Origin: Hyalella azteca
Lineage: Eukaryota; Arthropoda; Malacostraca; Amphipoda; Hyalellidae
Reading direction: 5' to 3'
NCBI RefSeq assembly: GCF_000764305.2
Contig: NW_025934881.1
Span: 62,001-126,000, forward strand
Length of the DNA: 64,000 nucleotides
Positions 1 through 10,535 of the stretch are shown here, in pieces (the first letter of the stretch is position 1; each line of letters starts with the position of its first letter). Made by a program: the position numbers and the translations under genes. The notes beneath the pieces were generated by a model that saw only the letters and a list, made by a program, of their open reading frames with translations, made no database searches and had not been told where the DNA came from.

Positions 1-597
1 CGGTTCAGGTTCACGGCCAGGGTTAGTGTGTCTAATTCTCGTCGATGAAGGTGAAGGAGAGTGAACTGCATGTTATTCATTATTCAAGCGTTGCCTTCAA
101 GTTCATAATGAGTAAATGCCGATTAACTGGACGTTCGCTTTAAATTCTCAAGAAGCCTTAATTAGTTCATATTTATGTTCAATAATATGAATTAAGTTTC
201 ATTTATTATTGGGGGTTATAAAGCATCCCAACTTATGCTAAATGCTGAACTGGAGCGCTAGACCATTTGCTTATTTTTTGCTGCTTGTGTATGTAATAGT
301 GTCGTTTATTTTTATTAACCATGCCAGTGGTGATGCTAAAGACCTGCTATCCTTGCACTGTCCATACATCAGCGAGTGTCGCTATCAATATGCAGCACGC
401 ATGCGTGATTGCATTTTCGCTGCTATTTCGATATCACCAATAATTTAGTGGATGCTTGTTGCTTGTAAACGAGCACCTCGAGTTTCCACACCACCAGCAT
501 CCAGCACAAGTGACACATTCTCCTCATGTGAGCAGGATAGGAACAAGTTAGGATCGAAGTACGTCCCTAGCACGTCCTATACATGTAGGCGACGTCT
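1..597. other. non-genic sequence, nothing recognised
   Basis: AT-rich sequence with only short ORFs lacking a recognisable domain, a convincing splice pattern or repeat structure. I see no gene here. Confidence 0.4.
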
Positions 598-775
598 CAG
601 GAATTCCAAGCACGTATGCCAATGCAAGGATCGTCCCAGGAATTCCAAGCACGTATGCCAATGCAAGGATCGTCCCAGTAATTCCAAGCACGTCTTTCAA
701 TGCAAGGATCGTCCCAGGAATTCCAAGCACGTCTTCCAATGCAAGGATCGTCTCAGGAATTCCAAGCACGTCTTC
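598..775. repeat. 39-bp minisatellite, about 4.5 copies
   Basis: A 39-bp unit (GGAATTCCAAGCACGT followed by a CAATGCAAGGATCGTC block) is repeated in tandem with few substitutions. Because 39 is a multiple of three, the array stays open on both strands: 13-residue repeats of the RNSKHVCQCKDRP type on the plus strand and Leu/Ala/Gly-rich repeats on the minus strand. Open frames on both strands are what a minisatellite gives by chance. I do not call a protein. Confidence 0.85.
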
Positions 776-1390
776 GACATGCAGGCTAGGATTCGCAGCG
801 CCAACGTCGCGACCTTCACACACTTCACTTCGGAAGTAATTCAAGGTCTGTCCTTAAGACTAACCAACAAGAGATATTTCCCAAGAGATGAAAAACCGGA
901 AAAGTTGTTATTAAGCAGAAGTCAAGCAGAATGAATTTTATTATTGAATGGAAATGAATGTATTGCCCCATTTCACAACGGATGTAAGGTTGACGCGACG
1001 AAATTGTTTCTCTAACAAACAATAGAATATGAATCCCTGGTATTTTTAGGAGGAAAAACTTTGCAAAAATCTGTTCTACGATACGTTAATGATCATCGAC
1101 TAGTATTTTAATTCCAAAATTTAAACTACATCTTCGATCCGTCATGCAAAAGAAACGCAAGCAAGTCTCCGCAGACGCCGAGGATAGCAAAGCGCCTTCC
1201 GATAACCTAACGTCCGGTCGTCGATGGACGTGTCTTGGAGGTCAGTAGATCACATGTCGTACTCGTATTTCCTTTAATAAATTGCATATATTTCTTCATA
1301 ATATGGTTTCATGCAATGCTGCTATATTTATTTGGTCCCATAATTTAAAAAAAGACGACGTAAAGTGCAAGTCAAATTTGAAATTACCTA

Positions 1391-1441
1391 CCCTTACCCT
1401 TGTACTACCCTTACCCTTGTACTACCCTTACCCTTGTACTA
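1391..1441. repeat. 17-bp tandem repeat, 3 copies
   Basis: Three perfect copies of CCCTTACCCTTGTACTA follow one another. It is too short and interrupted to be telomeric. The bases on either side up to the next array (776-1390 and 1442-1887) show no gene that I can recognise. Confidence 0.85.
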
Positions 1442-1887
1442 CATGAGAGGAAACAACAACACGTTATAGCGCGGCTACATAACTATTCGTTTATAAACCT
1501 CGGCGCCGTGTTCATATTTTCTTCTTCATCTTCATGATGGTGCTTGCTTTAGAGCGAAATCTTCATTTTGTACTTCTTAATGCACTGTTCCCAGCTCAGC
1601 ATTATTCTCATTATATTTCAATATGTATAAAAACATTGTTTTATACTTTTAGTTCACACACAAATCTTAAGTTCATGTACGTATAAGTTAACAGTTTGTT
1701 TTGAGTTCGTTAACCTGTGTGGCAAAAGGGAACCCAGCAGCCGACCTTCTCGTAGGCAAGCAGCGGTGCCAAGACGTTAAAAACTTAGGTTTTAAGCCAC
1801 AAAATATTTTCATTCATTGGTCAAGCTCTTCACTGGCATCCTTTTAATAGCTGAACACCCATGGTATACCTTGACCTATTATGCCGG

Positions 1888-2409
1888 GTACATATGACCT
1901 TAACAAATGAGTCAAGGTATATATGACCTTGACCAATGAGTCAAGCTATATATGACCTTGACCAATATGAGTCAAGCTAAATATGACCTTGACATGCGAG
2001 GCAAAGTTCATATGACCTTGACATGCGAGGCAAAGTACGTATGACCTTGATATATGAGGCAAGGTATACATGACCTTGACATGCGAGGCAAGGTATATAT
2101 GACCTTGACATGCGAGGCAAAGTACGTATGACCTTGACATATGAGGCAAGGTATACATGACCTTGACATATGAGGCAAGGTATATATGACCTTGACATGC
2201 GAGGCAAAGTACGTATGACCTTGACATGCGAGGCAAAGTTCATATGACCTTGACATGCGAGGCAAAGTATATATGACCTTGACATGCGAGGCAAAGTATA
2301 TATGACCTTGACATGCGAGGCAAAGTATATATGACCTTGACATATGAGTCAAGGTATATATGACCTTGACCAATGAGTCAAGGTATATATGACCTTGACA
2401 TGCGAGGCA
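1888..2409. repeat. 29-bp satellite array with one TGACCTTGA per unit
   Basis: About 18 units of 29 bp; one unit is 31 bp because of a 2-bp insertion near 1970. Each starts TGACCTTGACATGCGAGGC or a close variant. Perfect TGACCTTGA occurs at 1924, 1953, 1984 and then every 29 bp to 2390, 17 times in all, plus a variant at 1895. Its complement TCAAGGTCA is the extended half-site bound by the FTZ-F1/SF-1 and ERR classes of monomeric nuclear receptors. A 29-bp period drifts through all three frames, which explains three overlapping minus-strand ORFs of Cys/His/Leu-rich repeats; these are not genes. Confidence 0.9.
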
Positions 2410-3203
2410 CATTATTATTCGCATCTTACCAGCCGCTTTTTAAAGTATTTAATTAATGCCCCATATGCTCCATGAATGCTAAGGGTGCTCTATGATCAGC
2501 CTTTATCGAGGCCAGCTACATCTTAAAAATATATTTGTGTACACTGAATTATACTCGGCATATATTTTTAATATTTTTCTGAATTACCGATACGTGAGAT
2601 AAATATTTTTTTTTCTAGTCAAATCTTTTTACTTATGATTGAATTTATCTTTTTGAAGTGATTGAATTGTTTATTGAGAGGCAGAAGACAAATTTGTTCT
2701 CGGACTTGGCATGGCTTTCAGGTTACTTCGAAAACCCTTTTAATAATGGAATAGACCATAGAATTCGTGACGAAAAAACATTTCGCTTCGAACCAAAATG
2801 TCCACGAAACGTTACATGCGAACTCTTCGCAGGGCCTTCACTATAGTCAATATGGAAGATTTTTCTCAAATGATTGATTTAGTTTCTATTTAAATTTCAG
2901 ATTTCTGAAGCTTTTTTCGTGAGAGAATTGAAAGATTCACCGAATAATCCCTACAATGTCTTCTAGTCTCATACCAAAAATGTTGTTTCTTCAAAATTTT
3001 AACTCATGTTCTCTCAGAAATGCCATATTCTTCGGTTTTTGGTTTTATGAAAATCTAAAAAGAATTACAATGAAATTTGTGGGGGAATTTCTATGCTGCC
3101 TGAACTATATCAATCTTACTGGTAAACTACCTCTTCCCTGGATATATTCATCTCACATATTTGTAATTGTCGTGTAAATGCTCTATTCTACTCATTTTAC
3201 TTC

Positions 3204-3354
3204 TCTGGGCCCATACTTTCAAAAAAATTAAGAGATCGTAAGTTCTTCAGCCAATCATTGACGGCCTTTCAATCAAAATCCACCAATCACAGGCAAGAAA
3301 AAAAAGCGTAAGTACTTACGTTCACTTAGCGAGTTTTGAAAGTATGGCCCCAGA
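3204..3354. mobile_element. short MITE with terminal inverted repeats
   Basis: A 151-bp element ends in near-perfect inverted repeats of about 21 bp, TCTGGGSCCATACTTTCAAA at both ends with one difference. It has no coding capacity. Its interior, containing two ATTGG/CCAAT-bearing segments, resembles the reverse complement of 33705-33793, so this is a family. No clear target-site duplication is visible. Confidence 0.7.
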
Positions 3355-3377
3355 TCAACCCTGCCTACGTACGGTAA

Positions 3378-3536
3378 GCTCATGAAACAGCAATGCCACA
3401 AAATTGTCTTTCAAGCCCACGAAATTGTCATGTAGGCCTATGAAATTGTCACGGTATGCCCAAAAAATATTCTTTCATGTTCACAAAATTATCACGGTAG
3501 GTATATGAAATTATCATGGTAGGTCCGTGAAATTTA
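3378..3536. repeat. degenerate ~22-bp tandem repeat
   Basis: The motif ATGAAATTRTCAYGGTAGG recurs about every 20-24 bp (near 3400, 3422, 3442, 3485, 3507 and 3529) with many substitutions and one longer spacer. It is an old, decaying minisatellite. Confidence 0.65.
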
Positions 3537-5830
3537 ACTATCTATGTAAGCATAAACCATTTTTCTTCTGAATTTATCAATTCTCAAGCCTGCCGTTTGT
3601 TTTAGAAGAATTTTTTGAATAAAAGTCATTCCAGTGACTCGCTGATGTTTTTAATACTGTCAACAAATACTGAGTAAATATATTTATGTTAAGTATTAAT
3701 TTTATTTATAATTTTAATTTCTAGACTCGAATATCGCTTTTTAAGGAAAGATAAACATTTAAGGTCCATGCAAATCATTTGAACAAAACTTGTATTTGAT
3801 CAGACCCTGAACGTTATTCATCGGCTGCGGTAAGTTCTGTAGCGTACCAAAAATCTTATCAGATTTGGATTTAACTGAAAATGCAACCACATTAAATATC
3901 AGATTAATAACCGTACAAGTGCAAACCGTTCAATTCAAAACCATATTTTGATGCGTGGAAAGTTTCATTAATTATGCCTACAAGGAACTTTACTCGGGAT
4001 TTTCTTCAGCTCGCGGATTACTAATGCAGTTGTACACCAAAACTGGCAACTGATTTATAAAACCTGCTATATCGGGCTTCATTTTTTACCCTGAGCTGTA
4101 ATAGGCTGGTAGATTTAATACCTTTTCCCTGTAAGACGATTATTATAGTATCGTCTTAACAGTGGATGTAAGATTTCTAAGAAACCATTCGCTAGAATTT
4201 AGAAAAATATCAAATATATGTTCGTGAGGTGGGAAGTGTTTCCAAATAAATCACAAAAAAAAATTATATAAATTTGTTTGGTTATGATAAACAGCCTTGA
4301 TTGCTGCTGTGTTAAATAGGCTTCTGTTTTTGATTTGTATTCGACTTACTCGATCGACTTCATCTCAATAAATATTCTGTATTACGCCGCAATTAATCAC
4401 TTATCACCGAATAAATTTATTTTCGAAAAGTCATAAATCTTTGGTCCAGCTTGACTGGTCATTTCCTGCCAATTTGACTTAAGAAAATATGTACAAAATA
4501 TTTTTCAAAACATTATGTAAATAAATTGCCAAATTTTCCATTTATAGCGAGTTTTTCAAATTCATTCATTCAGTATATAAATATTTGCGATAAGCAACAC
4601 TTGCCACGTAAGTGACCAATATATGTGGTTAGTTCCGACGTGGCGACGGTTTCAATAAACTAAAAGATAATAATTTAAACTCAGAGTAATAAATATTAAT
4701 TTAATAAAAACGTCAATTTAATTAAAATATTTGGTATTTCTATAAGTTCGTTTCAATTATACAACTCTTTCACCGGCATGACTCATTTATATTATCATTC
4801 AATATATTATATTATCATTTATTTCACAGGGTATATGAGTTACCAGAAGTACTGATTTACAAATTTACTCTTTTAAGAGGCAGAAAAATTGCTATGAGTG
4901 AGAATAACATTTCATTATTTATTTATCGACTATTGGCTTGAGTTTTGAAGAGATTAAGCGGTCAGAGCTCACAAACTATATGAATATATATACAATATAC
5001 ATATATATATAATTTATATTATATTGATGTGTGTCGTCAGCTTATCTATGCCTAGTGACTAGTCTGCTGGCGGCTTTTCCTGTCACCACACAGCTTGACC
5101 GCACTCCTCGCCTCCCCGATATATCTATTGGACACCGTACGTATAATAAGAGAACTAAACGTTTTAAAGTTGGCTATAACCGCGAGTCCGCAAATGTCAG
5201 TGGATGCACTATACTCTGACACAACATTGCATGACATCTCATAATATTTATTCTCATTAACCTCTGCCTCAGCTCCTGGATAACTACACAATGTTTGCTC
5301 TGTTATTACAATTGCCCAAGCAGGCATCAATGATTGCTTCGTGACAGCCAAAAATTGACAAACGATTGCAGCAATCGCCACCTCAGACCGGGCGCAGAAT
5401 TTTCTTACGATTGCTATATTATTATTATTTCAGAATATCTCCATGTGCCCGATAAGGGCATTTAATAATCACTTGAGCCCTGCCTTTCGCTTTCCTGATT
5501 AAGCATTTGTAAATTCTTCCAAAATACCCGGCTAAAGTCATCAGTTATTGCTGGATGTCTGCAACACAATCATTGATGATCCTGGTTTATTTGTCTCGAA
5601 CGGAAACGCAACTTTTTTAATGTGACATATTTTCTTGCGCTCTAAAGAGCTAGACAATGGCACTCATGATCAGACAATTTTTTACTATGATATGTCAGCC
5701 TAAATACAAGGGTCTTCTACAACCTTATAATTTTGCACAGTATTATCGTGGCAGTTCCTATCAGTTGGCTACACATTAAAAACGATTTAGAGGATTTAAT
5801 GAAACAAACGTGCTTTGACGTACTAAAATG
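3537..5830. other. non-genic AT-rich stretch
   Basis: No exon-like ORF, repeat array or transposon end is convincing here. There is a short AT-dinucleotide run at about 4981-5025. A 62-codon plus-strand ORF (5031-5219) overlaps a 109-codon minus-strand ORF and neither shows a domain. Confidence 0.35.
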
Positions 5831-6004
5831 TCTTTATTTCACGATATTGAGGAGGCAGTATTGCTGTGGCGCCAAAATTGAACAGCTTCATTATTTGTAG
5901 GACAATTTTGTTAGCTCAAAAAATATTCCACAAGAAAATAACCGGGACCGAAAACTGACAACGCAAGATCGCGCATCCCTCACTCCTCCACTTCTGGTCC
6001 GCTT

Positions 6005-6424
6005 TCACAGATCATCCCTCGAAATTGGGCGGCCTTGGGTTCTGAATCTATGAAAGATTTTCCGCACCCGGTGTTCGTCCATTTCATCTAAACGAATTTC
6101 CTTTTTTTCCACGATCTCGTAGCATTCCTTTATTCCATCATGCTCATGGATTAGCTGTTGCTTCACAATCTGGAAGAGAGTGTGGTGAGCGTTTCCTTCT
6201 CGACACGCGGGGTCAAGTTCAAAAGGTTCTTCTGGCCGGGATCCTTGAATTTCGGGCACCAAAATTTTAGGTGCATTAAAGGGGAAATAATAGGGGCCGC
6301 CTTCAAGAGGTTCTCCGCGTGAAGAACGACTTCCAGATGCTTCTTCTTCCTGAGTATCCATTATTATGTCGTCAGGTTTTCCGATTGAATGACTGCCAGA
6401 TGTACTTTCTTCCTTCCTGTCCAT
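6005..6424 (-). CDS. hypothetical acidic 139-aa protein, single exon
   Basis: An uninterrupted minus-strand ORF runs from an ATG at 6424 to a stop at 6005. I do not recognise the family. The first ~45 residues are low-complexity and rich in Ser, Glu and Gly. The middle has a Pro/aromatic segment (GGPYYFPFNAPK), and the last ~60 residues are charged and probably helical (QIVKQQLIHEHDGIKECYEI, then LDEMDEHRVRKIFHRFR). There is no signal peptide or membrane segment. A minus-strand AATAAA lies at 5838-5833, about 170 bp past the stop, which fits a short 3' UTR. The composition looks more coding-like than the surrounding AT-rich DNA. It could also be the last exon of a larger gene or a retrocopy; no good splice acceptor decides this. 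Confidence 0.45.
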   Translation of the reverse strand: MDRKEESTSGSHSIGKPDDIIMDTQEEEASGSRSSRGEPLEGGPYYFPFNAPKILVPEIQGSRPEEPFELDPACREGNAHHTLFQIVKQQLIHEHDGIKECYEIVEKKEIRLDEMDEHRVRKIFHRFRTQGRPISRDDL

Positions 6425-6933
6425 TATTACGAATTTCGGCCAGTACTGTGATAGCTTTCAGCACTGTGCTTCTCGACTATTAGCTATCATGACAGTATCT
6501 GAGATACATAAAGCTGTTAGCCAGTAAGTAAAATCCGGTTACTACTTTTCCCGAAATCTTTTCTTAACGTTCAGTAGAGAACTGTTTATTTCTTCAAGTG
6601 ACCCGACTCGTCACAGAAAATTAATAAATTCTATTTATATTAACTTCTTTCTAATAACTTACAATATAGTCAAATTTTCAAGCCTGAAACCCAGTTCATC
6701 ATAAATAGCTGATCGGTAGGCAGACTACCTACGAGCGTGATCCGCGGTCAGCATTGCGGCCTTTGAATGAAAAAATTCGGCGAAATCTGAAGGAGAGTTC
6801 ACGATGTAACTAAAAGCATAATATTGTAATACATTTATGTACGAAGTTTCATTTACATGTGTTCTGTGGCTTAAGAGGTATTCTTTCATCTATAGCTTTG
6901 ATCTAAGCTATTTTATATCTACCGTCCGTTGAA

Positions 6934-7045
6934 AAGATCTGATCAAAAGGCCAGTCTAGTCAAGAAAAGTACAAGAATCGGCGACAGGCCTATCCAGGCC
7001 TATTCTTTAAATGCCGAAGATACTATACTATACTACTATACTATA
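6934..7045 (+). mobile_element. non-LTR retrotransposon 3' tail (5'-truncated)
   Basis: This segment aligns with the 3' end of the reverse-transcriptase element near 27200 and with tails at 25393 and 63482. Shared features are GAAAAGATC near the start, ACAAGAATCGGCGACAGGCC, a GGCCTATTCTT segment and a closing TACTATACTATA microsatellite. The microsatellite end is typical of CR1-group LINEs. Confidence 0.65.
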
Positions 7046-8506
7046 GCTTAATCTGCCCCTCGAGGATATATCAGATGTGTCTGAAATCATCGCACCCAAT
7101 GAATCGAGTATGTTCGATTCTGTTTTAACTTTTAAGATATGCCTATCTCTAACGTTTTGGGTTGTCTACCAACACAGTTATCTCATAAACATATTTGTCA
7201 AAATTTGTGAGTTCGTGTTTGAAGCCTGGTACCACGAATATTTAAGCGCTTAGGGATTATAATTAGAATAAATACGAGGCCGTAAATAATTCTAGTAGGC
7301 TTTCTTCTTGGTATTGCTTAGATGTAACTGTTAATTTAAAGTTAGGAAATTAGAAAACAAACACTCACACCCATGGGCTCTTCGGTAAAACCTAAGACTA
7401 AGATAGATATTATCTTTGACTCAGGAGTTAGTGTTTTCTATTCTTTGACTCATTTGATAGTCTATATTTTGCACTACACACTGCTTAATCATGAATGTTA
7501 TTACTTTCATTTCATATTTCTTCAATTATCTAGTCTCATATGCCTATATATATGATAATCGAGTAAACTGTATTACAAAAGTTTTGACATCACAATTGTT
7601 TATAATTAGAGAAGTAAGACGGCCATCATAGGTTTTATATTGTTCAAATCTGTCAGTGCAATCATGTGGTCATATTTACTTTATAAAAAAACTTTCGATT
7701 GTTTTCTGTTAATTTACAATATTGTTTTATGACATTACGGAACCGATCATAACACATTTATAGAAAATGTTAATAATGAATTCTTAATTATTTAATTATG
7801 CGTCATTCCAAGAGATGTTACTTGAAAATATTCTCCGCTTGCTTTTTTGCGCGTTAGTTTCAATTTAGAGACCGTCAAGAGGGGTTGTCGTCTCCAGCTT
7901 CTCCAGGTTTGATAAAGTAAGATTTCTATTTAGAAATATATACTGTTAATTATCATTTCAGAGTTATTTATCGATAAAATATATTACGTATATCAGGCGT
8001 GAAAATATAAGATTAGATGTTTGAAGCATTTCAAGCTAATAAAAGACGTACTACTTCCAACTGTACTGAGGAAAACTGGCTGATTTCTTTTCAACGTTGA
8101 CTTCTTCTCGACACATTGACAGTTTCGGCACGATTGTAATTTCATGAAGCCAACACTGCACTCGAAGGCAAAACCTAAAAAATTAATCAAGCAATTGAGA
8201 GCCTTAATCAATCTTTAGATTAATAGGATACCTTTTTTCCAAGTTATTTTTTAATTGTTTGTGCAAATCCGTGGCTTCAAGAATTTTGAACACTGAATAT
8301 TTGTAAAGCTCATTTCGTTTAGTTAGTGAGCGCTGCATGAGACTCAGGTACTTTTTCATTTCCTTTTTAATTTTGCCAGGGTTTCTTGTATAAAAGAAAC
8401 GCCCTATCGACACAACTCCAACATTAGCCGCATCGTGTGCGGAAAAGCCGTCAATGCAACGCGCATGCAGTGGCCCCCAGTGAAAATTTACAGACGCGGC
8501 AGCTTC
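7046..8506. other. non-genic stretch
   Basis: AT-rich DNA with scattered short ORFs (60-72 codons) in several frames, none with a domain or splice support. I see nothing else in it. Confidence 0.35.
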
Positions 8507-9449
8507 CAGAGCTGGGGAGCGCTACTTTGAAATGTAGCGGCGCTACCGCTACCGCTACAAGCTCTAAATGTAGCGGGCGCTACCGCTACACCTACTAGAT
8601 TACAGCGAGCGCTACCGCTACAGTAAAATGTAGCGCCGCTACATTAGCCGCTACAATGGCCAAAATTATTGAAAATATCTAAATATTTATTTTTCTGCTA
8701 TTGGGATTTACTTAAAACATTTAATGACAATAAAACATTTTCAAAACATATCAATGCAACTTTATTGCAATTAGTCTAACCGAACTAGTACGGGTTAGAT
8801 ACAGTAAATAAAAGTTACAGTTATTTTTATTTTTTACCTTCCGTGCATGGATGTGTACTTTAATCTACCAATCTCAAAAATCATCCACATATACATATAT
8901 AAATCAGTCTTTTATTTGTGAATATATGTGGATTATTTTTGTGATTGGTAGATTAAAGTAGACATCCATGTAGGGAAGTTGAAACATAAAAATAACTGTG
9001 TATAAATAACTGTAAGCAAACTGAAACATGAAAAAATACCTGTAAGTGGTAACAACTTAACAAGTAACAACTAACATGTTGAGACTAGTAACAGGCTGAG
9101 GTTGACAACATTACACCGAAATCTTTCGTACAGTTTTATTCTGTAATTTATATTATGTATGTATCATGCTGGTTTTTAAATAATATTTAATACTATTAAG
9201 GCTGTCTCTTATACACATCTTGATGNATGAGTAAATCCCAATAGCAGAACAATAAATATTTAGAGATTTCCAATAATTTTGGCCATTGTAGCGGCTAATG
9301 TAGCGGCGCTACATTTCACTGTAGCGGTAGCGGTAGCGCTCGCTACAATCTAGTGGGTGTAGCGGTAGCGGTAGCGCCCGCTACATTTAGAGCATGTAGC
9401 GGTAGCGGTAGCGGCCGCTACGTTTCAAAGTAGCACTGCCCAGCTCTGA
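8507..9449. mobile_element. hAT-like foldback element with ~210-bp inverted repeats
   Basis: Left arm 8507-8714 and right arm 9236-9449 are inverted copies, judged by eye at about 90% identity. Both are built from TAGCGGTAGCG / CGCTACCGCTA submotifs, and the outer ends are CAGAGCTGGG and its complement, matching the CAG-type termini of hAT elements. A second inverted pair (about 8832-8900 and 8925-8995, sharing the ATTGGTAGATTAAAGTA core) makes most of the interior palindromic. There is no transposase ORF. Flanking 8-mers (GCAGCTTC and ATATTATG) do not match, so no target duplication is seen. The right arm is preceded by an adapter remnant and an N, so the interior may be misassembled. Confidence 0.75.
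9202..9226. other. Nextera/Tn5 mosaic-end adapter remnant
   Basis: CTGTCTCTTATACACATCT (9202-9220) is the 19-bp Tn5 mosaic end used in Nextera libraries, followed within 6 bases by an N at 9226. This is library-derived sequence in the assembly, not genomic DNA. Confidence 0.93.
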
Positions 9450-10197
9450 TATTATGGTAACTCAATATCAAACAGGTAATTATTATAGTTACCAATCCAT
9501 TATCGTACCCTTTATACATTTTGTTTTTATTAAGGAACGACAATATTAACTTCTTAGTAAGAGAAGCAAGTCGAGCTCTCTTTAGTTTGATCTATCTTTA
9601 TAAACAGCCAATACTGCAGGATCTACTGCCGACATCTATTTCGAGACCACGGATCAAGATGGATGAAAGATCGGGCTAAGAGAGATGAGGCGTAATGTCT
9701 TAGTTTGTATTGAAAATTCATGCATTTGAACAACAGTATTGTTTGTTCCTTTTACCAAGGTTTAGAATGTAGATGGTATTTCAAATTTTATAGAAGCATC
9801 TTAACAAACCTAGATAGTAACTTCGAACGTTAAAAATCTATCGGACTCTTTCATAGCCTATTCATAAACATTTTCGTTAAAATAGTTATAATGTGCACTA
9901 AAAACAATGGACGTGCTTGCTCGAGTCATAACTATTGGCCTGAATGTCATGCAATCAATTCCACATTGTAACTAATGTCCATTAACTAGTTTTTACTTAA
10001 ACAATCCTGCAAACTTACATTCATACATAATCATTGCAATCAAATGCGATAACTGGGCTCCAAGTTTGAGTACTTACGTGCAACCATTATAATCAAAATA
10101 GCAGCAGGGCCGCTAAACATGATATTTACTCGATATCGACTCCATTCCGCAGCTCGAAAAAATTCCATCCCAGAAACAACTTTAAAAATATAGGAAA

Positions 10198-10364
10198 AAA
10201 TTCCATCCCAGATGCAACCGCGAGGAGCTACGCTCCATACTGCGTCATCGGGATCTGCAATAAAATGCTTACGCCATCCCATATACCAAATTCCATCCCA
10301 GATGCAACCGCGAGGAGCTACGCTCCATACTGCGTCATCGGGATCCACAATAAAATGCTCACGC
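10198..10364. repeat. 90-bp direct repeat, two copies
   Basis: A 77-bp block (from AAATTCCATCCCAGATGC to AATAAAATGCT) occurs at 10198-10274 and again at 10288-10364, offset 90 bp and almost identical. A shorter third piece (AAAAAATTCCATCCCAGA) lies at about 10157. A minus-strand ORF crosses both copies because 90 is a multiple of three. I read it as a local duplication, not a gene. Confidence 0.85.
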
Positions 10365-10441
10365 TATTATTAGCCTTCCTCGGGCTGGCGGTTCAGGAGA
10401 ATCGTTCACCAGGACATTGCGGAAGCCGATGGCGGAAGTGA
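10355..10441 (+). CDS. possible signal-peptide exon or micro-ORF (28 aa)
   Basis: An ATG at the end of the second 90-bp repeat opens a short ORF beginning MLTLLLAFLGLAVQ, which has the basic layout of a secretory signal peptide. It is followed by a hydrophilic stretch to a TGA. GC content is higher here (to about 10535) than around it. No downstream exon can be tied to it, and a 28-codon ORF can easily arise by chance, so this is only a candidate. Confidence 0.15.
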   Translation: MLTLLLAFLGLAVQENRSPGHCGSRWRK

Positions 10442-10535
10442 AGCTGCATGTGTTCATGAGCGCGGCATGACTCAGGCAAACCTGTAACCCTCAGTCAGGC
10501 TGCTGAACTTTGCCTCTGACCTTTCGTAAATACTG

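Noticed and set aside
452..934. 160-codon ORF with 13-residue Cys/His repeats suggesting a zinc-binding protein
   Set aside because: Product of a 39-bp minisatellite that is equally open on the other strand; Cys spacing comes from one repeated word and half of the units lose a Cys.
1391..1441. Possible interstitial telomeric repeat (CCCTTA)
   Set aside because: The true period is 17 bp and includes TTGTACTA; only three copies.
1946..2424. Three overlapping minus-strand ORFs of Cys/His/Leu repeats
   Set aside because: They are the three frames of a 29-bp satellite; no splice sites, start context or domain.
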